From assembly GCA_963920525.1 (NCBI GenBank), contig OY986436.1, forward strand, positions 177,355,361 to 177,419,360: DNA of 64,000 nucleotides, given 5' to 3'. A model generated the notes under the pieces. It was not told where the DNA came from and did not search any database. It saw nothing but the letters and a program-made list of their open reading frames with translations. Source of the stretch: Dichetophora obliterata (Eukaryota > Arthropoda > Insecta > Diptera > Sciomyzidae). The translations under genes were made by a program, and so were the position numbers. Shown here piece by piece: positions 34,785 through 46,079 of this stretch. The first letter of the stretch is position 1; each line of letters begins with the position of its first letter.

Positions 34785-35270
34785 ACAGTCAAACCCAAGG
34801 AAGGGTTTATTATTACTATTAAAAATAGTAGTTCCAATTTCTTCGGGAATGTTAGGGAGGGGTCCCCCGAACAATAAAAAATAAAGTCTAAATGTTCTAT
34901 TTTTTAGTTTTTCGCTTATAACTCAAAAACGGTGCGTTGCAGTGAAATAGTTTTCCGGTACAAAATGAAAGCTTATCTAATTTGCTAAAAATTTGGTTAT
35001 GTACATTTTTCCGAAAAACTGGACTATTTTCGTGCTACTGGCTCCGGAAATGTAGTAATTTAAAAAAAATAAATCTTTCCACTCATGTTTTTCGTATATT
35101 TGTCTTCTAGATCCTCCCTCGTTCATTTTAGTAGAATATCGAAACAGTAAAACTAAAGGACAAACAGACAGACGCACACACATTCTGCTTTATATATTTA
35201 TTTAGTTATTACTTATTTATATTTATATATAATTATATATCTATAGAATATATTTTATTATTTTACTCTA

Positions 35271-37819
35271 GTCTGTTTGGAGGATTTCGTCGTCGATATC
35301 CTCTTTAATGTCTTCCTCGAGGACAGGAGGGCTGTTTAGGCAGTCACCTTCACATCCACAAACAGGAGAGCAGTGGATGCCTGCCTTCCTACAACCACAC
35401 CTGTTGTTGCAGCCCGTAGTACAGCGGCAGAATATTGAATTTAAAATTTGGTCTCGATCACGAGGTTCGCAAGATTCGACGGGAGTGAGAATTCCATGTT
35501 TATCCCTAAACCAACCCCATGTTTGTGAGTTGATGGTAGTACTACCCAGCAGAGCTGTAAAATAATGCATTCATTTGTGATTTAAAATCATTTAATTCCC
35601 AATCAATGATTTGAAAAATTGATTGCATTCATTTTTTCAAATCATTGATTGTGATTTAAAATTTAAAATCTCAATCAATGATTTGAAAAAAGATTGCATC
35701 CTTTTTTTCAAATCATTTATTGTGATTTGAAATTTCAAGTCCCAATCAATGATTTGAAAAAAATAATGCAATCATTTTTTCAAATCATTGATTGAGATTT
35801 TAAATTTTAAATCACAATCAATGATTTGAAAAAATGAATGCAATCAATTTTTTTAATCATTGATTGGGAATTAAATGAATTTAAATCACAAATGAATGCA
35901 TTCATTCATTTAAATCATTTTTTGTTTATTTTTTTATTTAATTTAAAATATTTTGTTTGAAATGACAAAATTGAAATTTTTAATGCGTGCAATTTTTCAC
36001 AACATTTTCGTCAGAACAGTACTCTGTTCCGCTGCGTGAAATTATCGCAACATGTTTCTGAGCAACATTTTTTCACGACAATTTAATTGTACTGCCTGTT
36101 TATTACTACGTTAACCACTGGGCTATTGCGCTATTCGAAACAAAAGAAATAAACATGCATATGAAACGAATAGCCTAATATTGAGTTTCAGCATTGCAAT
36201 ATTTCTTTGGTTTAAATTTTAGTACAGAAAAATTTTAATTATGGGTTAGTATTTGTGAAAGTTTAAATTTTAATCCGCAAGGTTAAAAAATACGCAGTAT
36301 ACTTTTAGCTGTACGAAAATTTATTCCAAGATTTTAAGCCGTGTATAAGGAATTATTAAAAGAGAAAGCTAAACGTGTGAAAGAGCGCGAGAGCGAACCG
36401 AAAATCATATAACAAAATAAAATTAAAAAGCTCCTACAAAATTTGTTTTGCTTGCAAGTAACAAAGATAAACTGTTAAACAAATAATATAAGTCTATGAA
36501 TTTCCAATACTTGTTCAACAGAGATGTCAATACTTTTGATAATAAGATATGTTACAGGAAAACATGGACCCCCCGCTATAAATTTTTTTTTTCATCTTGT
36601 CCCAAGGACTCAATCGAAGCCGGATTGAAGTATTGATCCAAACACACTGTTTAATAAAAAATATCTTACTTCACACCGATATTTTAAAACATTATATTAT
36701 TTAGATTACAGTGACTGTTTTCAATGATTAAAATAAATGAAAAAATCGTGAATGCAGTCAATAATTTCCAACTATGGATTTGATTGTGATTTGAAATTTT
36801 AAATAACAATCAATGATTTGAAAAAATGAATGCAATCACATTTTCAAATCATTGATTGGGACTTGAAATTTCAAATCACAATCATTGATTTGAAAAAATG
36901 AATGCAATTCATTTGAAATTTCAAATCACATTCCATGATTTGGAAAAATGATTGCATTCATTTTGAATATAAATCACATGATTTAAAATAACAAATGATT
37001 GCATTTTTTTACAGCTCTGCTACCCAGCCAAATTTTGGTTTGTAGGAAGACCCTATGAGCGTGCTGGGCAGCAGCTGCTTTCGTTGGTGTAAGAGAAGCC
37101 AAATTAACCTTTACCTTTGTTGATGGTTTAACGAAGCAGCTTTAGCGGTGTTTACTTAAGTCTTTTTGGTTGGGTGGGTCATTATAGAGGATGAGAAACA
37201 TGCCTTCTGCTTGGGTCAGTTGCTGACTAGTAGAGGAAGGATTGTAGAATACCTTCGCTATTGCCTTGGTCTCATCTGGCAGTTTTTGAAAACTCTTCAG
37301 AATAGAGTGCTTGCTTTTCCCAAAGATGACACTTGTGGTATCACACCCTGAAAAGCTGTGTATGAAGAGGATGGATGAGCAGTAAGGAAGGTCTTCTTGA
37401 AGTTGCAGGGTTGAGTACGTCTCCGTTTTGGTTTTACCACTGCCTGGTTTAATAAAACGGATATTTACGTTTGGTGCTAAGAGCCGTTAGCAGGATGAGA
37501 AGATCTATGTCTTCTCCAATATTTCTACTTTGGAGTGACAAGTGGCCTTTTCAATAGCACATCTCACAATCATCCCATCTGCTTCTCCTGTCGCTGTACA
37601 TGTCTCTATCCCTTTTCTTGTAAGCGTATCCACCAATAGCTCAATCAGCCTGGTTTTGTTTATGGCGTTGGTAAGAAATATTTCCTGTTGAACATTGGCT
37701 ACCATGTTGCTAGAAACGTTCACATGCACTGAAGTTTTAGAGGCTTCCAACTGGAGGTTGGAAATATTCCGTATGAAACGTATTCTGTCCGACGACTCCA
37801 ACCACCCGCAAATTAACAT
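35271..37819 (-). pseudogene. Decayed XPG/PIN-nuclease-like protein with C-terminal CXC cysteine motif, split by hAT insertion
   Basis: Reading the minus strand: 37819-37505 gives NAINKTRLIELLVDTL and GEADGMIVRCAIEKA; after a frameshift near 37510, GEDIDLLILLTAL; then IKPGSGKTKTETYSTLQLQE, FIHSFSGCDTTSVIFGKSKH and AEGMFLILYNDPP up to 37030. Beyond the 1470-bp hAT insertion, 35541-35271 gives QTWGWFRDKHGILTPVESC, FCRCTTGCNNRCGCRKAG and HCSPVCGCEGDC before the stop. D-rich and GCDTT motifs resemble XPG/PIN nucleases; the tail resembles tesmin/TSO1 CXC cysteine patterns. Similar fusions are, from memory, multi-copy in arthropods. The N-terminal part is missing. Frameshifts and an internal stop show it is dead. 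Confidence 0.68.
35550..37019. mobile_element. 1470-bp hAT-like element built of palindromic AATCATTGATT repeats
   Basis: Ends CAGAGCTGTAAAATAATGCA and, from the right, CAGAGCTGTAAAAAAATGCA, with perfect 8-bp duplication CTACCCAG (35542-35549, 37020-37027). The outer ~350 and ~310 bp are arrays of CAATCAATGATTTGAAAAA in alternating orientation. The centre (36000-36720) differs and contains at 36311-36345 a piece matching the end of the element at 38559. No ORF. Confidence 0.9.
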
Positions 37820-38558
37820 TTGTAACTGTTAAATTTAGTGGTTGGTATCAGCTATTTAGTGCAACTGCGAAAAATATGATAAAAATCATATAATGTTTTT
37901 AACATACCGTTATTTTGTATTGTTTTTACTGTGACCTAGAACGTGATAATTAGAAGCCGTTCGGAATGTAGGGAATTTAGTGCTGTACAAGTTTTATTGT
38001 GTCGATTTTCTCGATTTTCTAATTAACGAGTTAGTATCTAGAAGACAAAAATATACGAAAAGCATGAGTGGAACATTTTTTTTTTTAAACTACTACTATT
38101 CCGGATTCGGTAGCACGAAAATGATCCCGTTTTGTACGATCATTTTTTACTTTTTCACTGCAACGCACCGTTTTCGAGTTATAAGTGAAATACTGAAAAA
38201 TTTAACATTCAAAGCCAGCGGCACCGGGAATTGAAGGGACTTTATTTCTTCTTGTTCGGGAGACCCCCCTACACATTCCTGAAGAAATTGGAACTAGTAT
38301 TTGTAGTTCCTCTGATTTTACTATTTTGACTGAAATTTATCTCTTTTTGTTAGCGGTAAAAGCAGCAATAACATATCTGTTTGGTCGCCCGTTATTGTTA
38401 TTATCATCAGTGTGAGCGACAAGCTGAACATTCTAATAAAAAGTATTGCCATTGCAATGCACATCAGCCTTTCGTATGATTCTGGTCACCTTGCATGCAA
38501 CCTCGTTCGCTATTAAGATAAAAGTTTCGATAAAAGGTTCCGAAGAGATTATTTCCTA

Positions 38559-39531
38559 TACGGTTAAAAATCTTGGAATAAATTTTAATACAAGCAAAGT
38601 ATTACAGAGATTTTTAATACAAAAAGTATTAAAATTAATACTTTTCAGTTGATTACAAAATTTTTATATTTATTTTGTTTTCCATTTTAATACAGTTCAA
38701 ATATTACAACGATATTTTATACCCTTGGAATCAACTCGATACTGTGGTGAATATTGTATTTCATTTTTAAAACATGCTGTTTTATATTTTAATAAAATTT
38801 TGTATTAAATTTTCATGCAATTCATATACTACAACGATATTTTATACCCTTTAGAACGAATTTGATACAATAGTTAGTATTATAATTAATTGTTAACACA
38901 GTATTAAAAATACATATTTTTTATAATTTTAATACATATTAAAGTTTTTTCCTAAATGACCTCTATATTTATTATGTTGACTTTATATGATTTAAATACA
39001 AATTCTAAATGTTTGATAGTTTAAATCATACGTGATTTTATATACAAATTCTAGTTGTTTGATAGTTTAAAATCGTTTATTGAGCTTAAGGTCAAAGTTA
39101 GAACAATTAATTGTTCTAACGAATCTTTCCAAAGAAACAACAACAACAACAAAGTTTTTTCAATATGAAAAGGAAAAAATCACTAACTGATCTGATTGCA
39201 ATTTTTACCTGGCTAAGGGAGTCATCAGAAATCTTTGCGATACCCGTGCACGTGCGCACTAACGCACTGCAACACCGGGGCGATGAGCTCACCACCACCT
39301 TAAGCTCAATAAACGATTTTAAACTATCAAACAACTAGAATTTGTATTTGAAATCAAGTATGATTTAAACTATCAAACATTTAGAATTTGTATTTAAATC
39401 ATATAAAGTCAATTTAATACATATTTTTATTAAAAATCAATTTTAATATTTTACCAGTATTTGATTTTAATACAATTTTGGTGTGGTCATATATGTAAGT
39501 ATTAAAATTTATTCCAAGATTTCTAGCCGTG
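38559..39531. mobile_element. TA-flanked foldback element
   Basis: Left TACGGTTAAAAATCTTGGAA and right inverse CACGGCTAGAAATCTTGGAA, continuing TAAATTTTAATAC. TA at 38557-38558 and 39532-39533. Internal inverted arms (38985-39090 and 39297-39415) share CAAACAACTAGAATTTGTAT and CCTTAAGCTCAATAAACGAT. The 200-bp spacer between the inner arms is unlike the rest. Confidence 0.75.
39092..39296 (-). repeat. Possible SINE insertion with (TTG)n tail
   Basis: This spacer is GC-richer than its surroundings. Read on the minus strand it starts GGTGGTGAGCTCATCGCCCC and ends in a TTGTTGTTGTTGTTG tail (39135-39150 complement). No good A/B boxes recognised, so the class is uncertain. Confidence 0.35.
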
Positions 39532-39791
39532 TACATTGACGGAGCTACATGTATTACTTAATTGCATACTGCAGCGTTTTATATGATTTGCGGTATGAAC
39601 TCAAATATTGTTTCGTATAGGCAGTTCCGCCTCAGGCTATCGAACGCAGCTTTATAACCGACAAATATATGACGACCATGCAAGAACAGTCCTGGTAAAT
39701 TAATTGGTTATTTAACTGATAGTGTTAACGAAAACTTTAGTAGGCTACATGAAAAACTTTCTATTAGTTTCTTAAGAGTGTGGTAACAAAA

Positions 39792-40801
39792 CTACCCGAA
39801 ACTCATGTACGGTATTAGGGCAATCCTTTTTTTACCCATGAAGTGTTAAATATACTTTCACATGTAGCTGTCTCGCTTACTCATGATAAGCTGGTCATGG
39901 TTAGCTAACTGATAAATTAACCAATATATGTTATGTTAACTCTCGGTAGGCTTACCTTTTAATTCTGTTAGTTATTACGTAAACAAGAGGTAGGAATTCT
40001 GTAAAATTTGGTTAGCTCTTCATGTAAACAATGGCAAAAACTAACGTAGAAAATATGTAGGTGTAACGTAAAAACCAGTTAAAACTAACGTAGAAAATAT
40101 GTAGTACTAATGTAAAATTAAAAAAATTTATGGTGTTTTTTTTTTAAATCAATCATTTAATTTTATAAAAACAATTCAGTTCAAAAACTAAACTTAAAAT
40201 TATAAATGAGATCATACTTATTTAGAGATCATATTAATATATTTATAGATATAAATCAAATTAAATTTGAACATTTTATTGTTCATTTCCTTGAAGACCG
40301 TCATAAATCACAAGACACGATTTATGGGTTCATGTTTTTTATATCCTTCTTCATATTGTGAAAAAGTTTCATGATGATTTTGAATACTCTCCGCGTGAGA
40401 AGCAAATATACCTCCATCTTTTTATACAAGGTATATGTAAATTGAAAGCTTCAAACGCATTTTCTGCCCCGGCAATCAGCCCCGTCACTATTAACTTGCC
40501 TGGTAACACTGCCCTCACCTGAAGAATCATCTGAAGAAACGCGTTCCAACTGTTCGGCTTCTTGAATGCTTTATTCATTTCATTTTATATTAGTTTTTTG
40601 TTAAAGCAATTTCTAAAAATTACTTGCACAACAACGAAACAATGAATGTTTTATTTTAATGAAAAGCTTTTTTCACATAACGATTGAAAATAAAATGTTT
40701 CTATTGTTGTCTCATTCTAACAAAACTGACGAATGTGGAATTACTGTGAGAGTATTAGTTTCTGGTTAGAAATATTTTGCATGTGTTGGAGTTTCGGGTA
40801 G
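39792..40801. repeat. Possible element bounded by CTACCCGAAACTC inverted ends
   Basis: CTACCCGAAACTC (39792-39804) recurs inverted at 40789-40801, but no target duplication flanks it. The interior has a two-copy direct repeat of AAAACTAACGTAGAAAATAT (40034, 40080). Confidence 0.35.
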
Positions 40802-40899
40802 GCATGTCTTGCAGTGGAGTGTTGATTTGATTTTTGTGAGTTTTTCAGGATTGACGCAGTGTGAAAATCTGGTTTATGGTGAAATAACTAGGTCGGAAG

Positions 40900-43048
40900 C
40901 AAGGTTGCCAGCCAAAATTCGTAACAATTCCCACAGAAAATACCTTTTTCCCAAAGTAACATAAATTAAATACCACCAAAATTCCCATGGTAAAGGTAAA
41001 CAAAAAAAATTCCCACAGCAATTAAAAAATACCAAAAAAAATCCCACGATCATTAAAAATTACCTCAAAAATACCACGCGTTTTAAAAATACCACCAAAA
41101 ATCCCATATGGATTTAAAAATCCCACAAAAAATCCCATACGAATTAAAAAATACCACGAAAAATCCCACGAATATAAGAAATTTTGAAAAATTTAGAAAT
41201 ATTATCAGAAATTTTTGAATTTAAATAAGCAGAAATAAATAAACATGTCCATAGTTAACAATTTTGCATTTATTGTCGTTGTTTCAAAACTAACAAACTG
41301 TATAACAAATATATAACATACAAATTGTTTCACATAAAGATAATTGTAATACATATTACATGTTTTAGTCTTTTATTTGAGATCGTGAATTTTATTTGTT
41401 TGTTTCCATTTAATAATTTCTAAACCGAAAGTTTGCTTATAAAAATAAAATAATAAAAAATAAACGAAATAAAATAAAAATATTTTTTTAAAAATTTTTT
41501 GTGGTTGGTAAGGTGATAGCAATTCATTTTAACACAATATGATTTTTAAAAAATTTGGGTACTTATTTCTAATATCAAATAATAAAAGTGACTTCAGAAT
41601 AAAAAATAAACAAAATAAAATTAATATTAGTTTGCAAAGATATTTGTGCTTTGTAAAGAGATAAACAGTTAACTTATATTACCTTATTTCTAATATAAAA
41701 TAATATACATAAGTGACTTCAGATATAAAAAATAAACAAAATAAAATAAATATAAAGTTTTCAGAAATATTTGTGCTTTGTGACTTCAGATATAAATATT
41801 TTTAATTCATTTAGAATTTTTAGAATAACATTCGTTTTGTTTTTTGTGTTTGCATATATCAGGGATGGAAAACGTGCGAACACATTTTTAACACTATTTT
41901 TACACTAACTATTTACAGCTAAAAACCAAAGATATAATAGTGATATTCAATGACCGCCGTATTTGTGATGTTAATAGCGTAAGGGCTATATTTTTACAGA
42001 AGCTCATTTTCCGACGTGTGCAGCTTACGACACAAAATCGTAGTGTAAACAGAGCATATAATGCGTATAATGGCAACTGTGATTTAATTTTGATTTTAAA
42101 AGATAATTGCTGACCGATGGATTCGATAAGTAAACTTGCAAATATTTGGGCAATTCACAGTTCATTGTAATGTTTAAATATACTAATATTTTAATTTACT
42201 ATATTTTGACAACTGTGAGCACAACTTAAGTGAAAAGTACTCATATGTATTTTCAAAACAGCGCTGAAAACTTTAATATGCTGCTCAGATGTTTGGGATT
42301 CTATTAAAAGTTAAACAATTCAATTTAATATTAAAGCCAACTCTTTTTTGATACACGGTAAACAGCTGTTCACGAAATAACACAATAACACTCTACAAAA
42401 GCATGCCTTATGGCATGTACAAAAGTGGCAATTTAACACACCGGTTTAACTAGTGTTTACATGAAAAACAAAAAGATAACAGGCAAAACACATCTCAGAA
42501 TTAGCACATTAAACCGTTATTAGCATGAACTGTGAATTGCTCAATTGTCTATTATTGTTTTGGTAGTATTTATATATTTCACTTTTTTTAAAATTTTAAA
42601 ATCATTTTTGTAATCTTAACGCTTGAATGCAGAAATGTAGAGTTTTCAGAAAAGGTCAGAATTTTTTTCAGAAAATAATGCGCTATTAGTTTTTATGCAA
42701 TTTTGTGATGTCAACTTGTTCTTAAAACAAATATGCAATTTAATCGTTTATATTAAGAGTAAGTTCGAAGAAATGTACAGCGTAAACTTATAGCTTTACT
42801 CTTCTGTATATATACGTCGATTACGAATACTATGATTAAGAGTTTGCTTAATAAAAGTGAAAAAAAAAATTTAAGAAAAAAATCCCAAATTCCCATGCAA
42901 TTAAAAAATACCACGCTAAATTCCCACGCCAATTAAAAAATACCACGCTGAATTAAAAAATACCATGGGAATTCCCATTAAAAAAAATTCCCAAGACCAA
43001 TTAAAAATTACCACGAATGGGATTTTTCCCACAATACTGGCAACCTTG
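40900..43048. mobile_element. 2.15-kb hAT-like element with subterminal repeat arrays
   Basis: Ends CAAGGTTGCCAGCCAAAATT and, from the right, CAAGGTTGCCAGTATTGTGG, with GTCGGAAG/TTCGGAAG 8-bp flanks (40892-40899, 43049-43056). 40930-41170 and 42880-43020 are short arrays of AATTCCCAC / AAAAATACCA units, in opposite orientation at the two ends: plausible transposase-binding arrays. No transposase; a further inverted pair (GCAATTCACAGTTCAT at 42151 and 42524) marks a nested MITE. Confidence 0.83.
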
Positions 43049-43056
43049 TTCGGAAG

Positions 43057-44200
43057 CCAGACTCATAAGGTGCAATCAGTGTTTTTGTCCGTGTCCGTGT
43101 GTGTTGTAATTCGAAAAACTAACATCTTCGGCACATCGCGCATCGACAGCAAAAACATATGCATAATATTATTATTGTTTGTTTTTATCGCTGCTGTGTA
43201 TTTTGTTGGTATTTCCTAGTAGGTTTCAACCCATGTAATTGCTTAGGAAAACGAAACACTTGAGTGTTTTGTTAACGCTCGATTTCCCCCTTATGTAATA
43301 TTCAAACTTTAAAAAATTTTCTATGAACTAAAATTATAATTAAATCACCATCGCTACGAAAAATTGTGATGAAAAATAACTATTTGTGCATTAAAGTATT
43401 AATTACATATATATGTTTATGAGATCAATTTAGTTCCAATTAAAATTACGCAACATGTTATGTATTTCACCCAACCCATTTACTTTCTGTAGCCACAACT
43501 ATTTGTATTGGATTAACATAACTACAAAAATAATAACTGAAAAACCATGAAAAATTCTGGCAATTTAAAAATTGTAACTAGTTTAACAAAATAAAAAATA
43601 CACAGCAAATTTAAAAAGCACAAGTTGCGGTACAACTCAAACATTTCAACCAACCGCTGTCAACCGTGTCGTGTCCCTACAATAAAACGCAGTTATATAT
43701 GCGTCATTCAGCACACAGCGTGCAATGCTGTTACTGCAACAACAACAACAACAGCATCAGCATCGACAAGAACAAAATGGAATTGCTGTTAAATTATAAA
43801 TCAGCATTTCATACAAAGTGTTCAAAATGCTGGCCATTTTAAAAAGGATTACCAGAAAAATGTGGCCAACAGCGAAATTTTTGTGGCTGCTTTCAATGAA
43901 CACAGTATGAAGGGGGAAAAAACAGAAACACAGTCCAAAGGACAGAATAAAAAGTCATAGAATTAAACGTAAATAAATTCCAAATTTTAAATTGGCTCGA
44001 TAACTCGACGCAAGCTCATTCAGTTGCAGCGTGTGGAAGAGTCAACGATATTGGAAACTGTTCAGGCAAGCTTTATTGCAGTGTTTTATACAATTTTGTT
44101 TTATTTACTTTTCAGTTAAGTTTAAGTTGTAATAATCAAATAAAAGCATAAAGGATTGAGCTAGCTGAATTAAATAATTTTATAAAGTTTTAGAATAAAT
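43057..44200. other. GC-richer stretch with CAA/CAG tract; no gene established
   Basis: 43735-43760 has CAACAACAACAACAACAGCA (opa-type). A 25-codon ORF from ATG 43726 spells Leu then poly-Gln and stops, so it is not supported as a gene. It could be untranslated exon or regulatory DNA of a gene outside the window. Confidence 0.35.
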
Positions 44201-44204
44201 CGAG

Positions 44205-44415
44205 TCACACCATGAAAAAAATTTAACAATACGGGTTGTAGTTGCTTAGTTTTTGTTTGCTGTGTATTTTTTATTTAAAAAAATAACTTTAGCTAATTCT
44301 TGTCCGCGAACAAGTATGTTATTTAAAGAATAATCAAAAGTGAAAAAAAAAAACACAATAAAGTTTTTATGTTGTGACTTTGTTATGTTTTTCGATGAAT
44401 ATTGATATTTTGCCA
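44205..44415 (+). repeat. Direct repeat, left copy
   Basis: CACCATGAAAAAA...AATACGGG, then ATTTAAAGAATAATCAAAAG and CACAATAAAGTTTTT; repeats at 45168-45375 with about 85% identity. Confidence 0.8.
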
Positions 44416-44493
44416 TTGGTCATCAAAACATACGCAGCTTACGCAAAAATTTTGATAACTTAGTTGCTCACTTAAGTTTTTTTGTAAACAGTC

Positions 44494-45089
44494 CTGATTT
44501 TTTTGACTAAAACATGGATATATGATGCAGAATTTGGGCATTTTAATGTTCCAAATTATATATTTGTTTCATATTGTAATAATACTTATGCATCTGGTGG
44601 TGTTGGTCTTTTTATTTAAAATAACCTATATATTGATAGTATTAGCTTTAATTTTCATAGTTGCGATTTATTAAATGTAAAATGTAATTTTAACGGGCAA
44701 ATTTTCAAATTCTTATGCATTTATAGATTTAATTCCATTGCTAATGATTTGTTTCTTAATGAGTTGGTAGACGTTTTGTTGGAAGTTGGCTCAAAACATG
44801 TTTTTTCTTTCGTTTTTTGGGTTGGAATCTGCTATTATTTCTCCTACACGTATTGCACTTAATTCTGCTACTTTTTATTCGATTATCTGTAAATCTGAAG
44901 TGTTTAAGTGCTATTGCAGAATCGGACATAACTGATCACTTAGATCACAACGTAGACTCAGGTAATCAAACTAACTTTTATGACTATCGTCAGTGCGGAA
45001 GCATATTAATTATACAATTCTTAATAACTTACTACGTTTTGAGTCATGGAATGAAGTATATTCTGAGTCTGATGTCTCAATTGCTTTAA
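44494..45089 (+). pseudogene. LINE endonuclease-domain fragment
   Basis: The plus strand reads LIFLTKTWIYDAEFGHFNVP, then NYIFVSYCNNTYASGGVGLF before a stop, and downstream SCDLLNVKCNFNGQIFKF-type pieces and a second frame ending near 45089 (AIAESDITDHLDHNV). The (T/K)TW...YASGGV pattern and the DH motif are those of APE-type endonucleases of non-LTR retrotransposons. Several frameshifts; no RT domain follows. It is flanked by direct repeats (44205-44415 and 45168-45375). Confidence 0.6.
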
Positions 45090-45167
45090 TATCTTCTCAG
45101 AACTTCTTACAGATAAGTCAATCGCTGCACTGAGTTAAGGCGCAAAAAACGTAAACTAAAAAACAAA

Positions 45168-45375
45168 AAAAAAACACCATGAAAAAATTTAAATCAATAC
45201 GGGCTGTATTTGCTTAGTTTAGCTTAGTTTAAAAAACTGCTTTAGCTCAATCTTTCCTGCGAACAAGTATGATATTTAAAGAATAATCAAAAGTAAAAAA
45301 AAAAACACAATAAAGTTTTTTTGTTGAGACATTGTTATGTTTTTCGATGAAAATTGATATTTAGAAATTTTTTTA
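45168..45375 (+). repeat. Direct repeat, right copy
   Basis: Second copy of the 44205-44415 sequence, same orientation, about 960 bp downstream. Confidence 0.8.
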
Positions 45376-46077
45376 AAGTGATCAATCTTCAATTTAACAT
45401 TTTTTATTTAAACTTACTGAATAAGCATTTTTTATTAATTTTTGGTTAAAGAAGATTTAAATTCGAATTCGATTTTTATTACGCTTAAAATAAGTGATGA
45501 TTAAATTCTTAAAGGTTAGTTAAAAGTAGTTACATTTCAGGTTTCTTCTGTTAAGATCGTCGTCAATTGGTTAAAAGAAACGCACATTAAAAATGCACAT
45601 TTTTACCCTTTCTTCAAATACTCAATGGCCTGTTAATAATGCATTTACAACTCCTTTACGCAAAAATATCTGTGTAACCATCTTAAAAATTCATAGTACA
45701 AGTATAAAATTTATCCCAAAAAAGTGCAGATTTCTCAAAATTTTTTATACTGATAGCCGCAGACAAAATTTTTGGCCGGAAAATTAACTTAAAACGGCAG
45801 ACAGGTAGTCTGTTTATTGGAATAGAAATTAAATTATTTTGGCCCAACTTTGGCAGGGCAGGACGGGAATTTTCCCAAAACAAGCCAGTAGACTGACACT
45901 GTACAGAACAGCAGACTGGCTAACAGAGGCTCAAAAATTTATAAGAGAGCATGCAAGTAGCGTTCAGTGGAAGCCAGTTGGCAGGAAATGTACAGATCAG
46001 AATACATGCAGGTAGTGGCAGGCAATTGAATGGGGCATTAACATGGCATTGAATGCAAAATATTGGTTTCTTTTATA
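45376..46077. other. No gene seen
   Basis: AT-rich, turning GC-richer from 45840. GCAGACAGGTAGTCTG, GGCAGGGCAGG and CCAGTAGACTGAC words recur at 45795-46020 without an obvious unit. Confidence 0.4.
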
Positions 46078-46079
46078 TA

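Larger units (their letters stand above)
34785..38338. mobile_element. Element with ~300-bp inverted arms carrying a nuclease/CXC-like pseudogene
   Basis: The left arm (about 34785-35125) and right arm (about 38030-38338) are inverted copies sharing AGTTCCAATTTCTTC(G/A)GGAAT, AACGGTGCGTTGCAGTGAAA and CACTCATG(T/C)TTTTCGTATA. Between them lies a minus-strand pseudogene cut by a hAT element. Exact termini and target duplication were not resolved. Long inverted arms with an XPG/PIN-like plus Cys-rich protein suggest an Academ-like DNA transposon, but this is inference. Confidence 0.55.

Noticed and set aside
35308..35565. Plus-strand ORF of 85 codons
   Set aside because: Antisense of the Cys-rich tail of the nuclease/CXC pseudogene.
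39792..40801. Confirmed transposon with CTACCCGAAACTC ends
   Set aside because: Inverted 13-mers are present but no target duplication could be found, so it was kept only as a low-confidence repeat.
43726..43803. Small poly-Gln ORF as a gene
   Set aside because: 25 codons driven by a CAA/CAG run, no context or conservation visible.
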